DNA of 6,560 nt from an uncultured Alphaproteobacteria bacterium (lineage in GTDB: Bacteria > Pseudomonadota > Alphaproteobacteria > HIMB59 > GCA-002718135). A program made the position numbers and the translations under genes. Where the stretch lies: contig CABYBP010000034.1 of the NCBI GenBank assembly GCA_902517315.1, positions 1-6,560 of the forward strand, written 5' to 3'. The notes beneath the pieces are model-generated. The model did no database searches and was not told the DNA's origin. It saw only the letters and a program-made list of their open reading frames with translations. Below are positions 5,945 through 6,560 of the stretch, piece after piece; the stretch's first letter is position 1, and each line of letters begins with the position of its first letter.

Positions 5945-6560
5945 CTACACTACTAACTTAAGACCATATCCAGATTTTTTAACTCTTGTTTTAAAATAAT
6001 TTTTATTAAATTTATTCAGAGTCGGTTTTGTATTTATTTGATTTTCGACTTTAATTCCTGCTTTCTTAATTGAATTTATTTTATTTTTATTATTTGTAAT
6101 AAGATTTACTTTTTTTATTTTAAGCAATTTAAGTATTCTAGCTGCAATATTAAAGTCCCTTTCGTCATCTAAAAAACCAATATTATGATCTGCATCTATT
6201 GTATCCATACCCCTTGCTTGAAGAGAATATGCTCGCATTTTATTAGCTAATCCTATTCCCCTACCTTCTTGTTCTAAATATAAAATAATACCACCATTAT
6301 TTCTAACCATGTAATTTATTGATTGATTTAATTGTTCACCACAATCACATTTTAGGGAATGAAAAATATCACCTGTAAAACAAGCTGAATGTATTCTTAA
6401 ATTAACAGATTTTTTATTTATTTTTTTTGGATTAACAACTATTGCTACATGTTTATCAGATCCAATATATGATTTAAATATTTTAAAATTAGAATTTTCA
6501 TTTTTTGGTAGTGGAACTTTTGCACTAGAAACTAATTTGATACTTTCACAAATTAATTCA
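5945..6560 (-). CDS. ribA: GTP cyclohydrolase II, 5'-truncated by the window edge
   Basis: The last 204 residues are present. The frame stays open through the right edge, so the start is outside; the internal Met codon at 6310 falls within the catalytic domain and is not the start. The enzyme opens the imidazole ring of GTP to give the pyrimidine precursor of riboflavin, releasing formate and pyrophosphate, with Zn and Mg. Seen here: RIHSACFTGD (around 6368-6397) followed by HSLKCDCGEQL, giving the Zn-binding C-x10-C-x-C; then YLEQEGRGIGLANKMRAYSLQ-like residues (YLEQEGRGIGL and AYSLQ are the key parts), DADHNIGFLDDERDF with the catalytic arginine, and LITNNKNKI. About 60 residues upstream of the Zn site belong to an N-terminal extension like that of the longer alphaproteobacterial RibA proteins. 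Whether a RibB (DHBP synthase) domain is attached further upstream cannot be seen. Confidence 0.93.
   Translation of the reverse strand, partial: ELICESIKLVSSAKVPLPKNENSNFKIFKSYIGSDKHVAIVVNPKKINKKSVNLRIHSACFTGDIFHSLKCDCGEQLNQSINYMVRNNGGIILYLEQEGRGIGLANKMRAYSLQARGMDTIDADHNIGFLDDERDFNIAARILKLLKIKKVNLITNNKNKINSIKKAGIKVENQINTKPTLNKFNKNYFKTRVKKSGYGLKLVV

Noticed and set aside
5945..6310. A short complete 121-residue gene starting at the Met codon at 6310
   Set aside because: The same frame continues upstream to the window edge and encodes the Zn-binding cysteines and conserved TGD motif of GTP cyclohydrolase II, so this Met is internal.
1..6560. tRNA, rRNA, CRISPR, insertion sequences, riboswitch (including an FMN riboswitch near ribA) or phage/defence genes
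   Set aside because: Read through both strands, no cloverleaf, repeat array, transposase or defence-type motif was seen. The ribA 5' region, where an FMN element could sit, is outside the window.

Overview
This window is a gene-dense, very AT-rich bacterial chromosome segment. It is almost entirely coding, intergenic gaps are a few to a few tens of bases, and no RNA genes, mobile elements, repeats or CRISPR are visible. Gene content, protein style (Lys/Ile/Asn-rich) and the extreme compaction fit a streamlined marine alphaproteobacterium such as the SAR11 clade (Pelagibacterales) or a similar lineage. That assignment is inferred from style and is not proven by a marker gene.

Layout, left to right: the C-terminal part of a DUF815-family AAA+ ATPase (+). 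It converges, with a 1-base gap, on a three-gene minus-strand unit transcribed leftward from about 2892: two tandem paralogous EamA/DMT-family permeases, then an exported FKBP-type prolyl isomerase fused to a rhodanese-like domain. Divergent from this unit is a small acylphosphatase gene (+). Its stop codon overlaps the stop codon of a convergent class III, PLP-dependent aminotransferase (-) that closely resembles amine:pyruvate (omega) transaminases. Divergent from the aminotransferase, 24 bases away, is a third DMT permease of a different subgroup (+). It converges, with a 4-base gap, on a minus-strand pair running in from the right edge: GTP cyclohydrolase II (riboflavin biosynthesis, 5' end outside the window) followed 2 bases later by a Bcp/PrxQ-type peroxiredoxin.

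How the genes may work together: most look like ordinary housekeeping or small-molecule transport genes and do not form one obvious pathway. Two suggestive associations are the duplicated permease pair co-transcribed with the FKBP-rhodanese protein, and the transaminase divergent from a permease, where shared control over an amine or amino acid is possible but unproven. I see no convincing new multi-gene system. The oddities worth a second look are the rhodanese-like domain that lacks its catalytic cysteine, the peroxiredoxin that lacks the usual nearby resolving cysteine, the diverged tandem permeases and the extreme packing of convergent gene ends.
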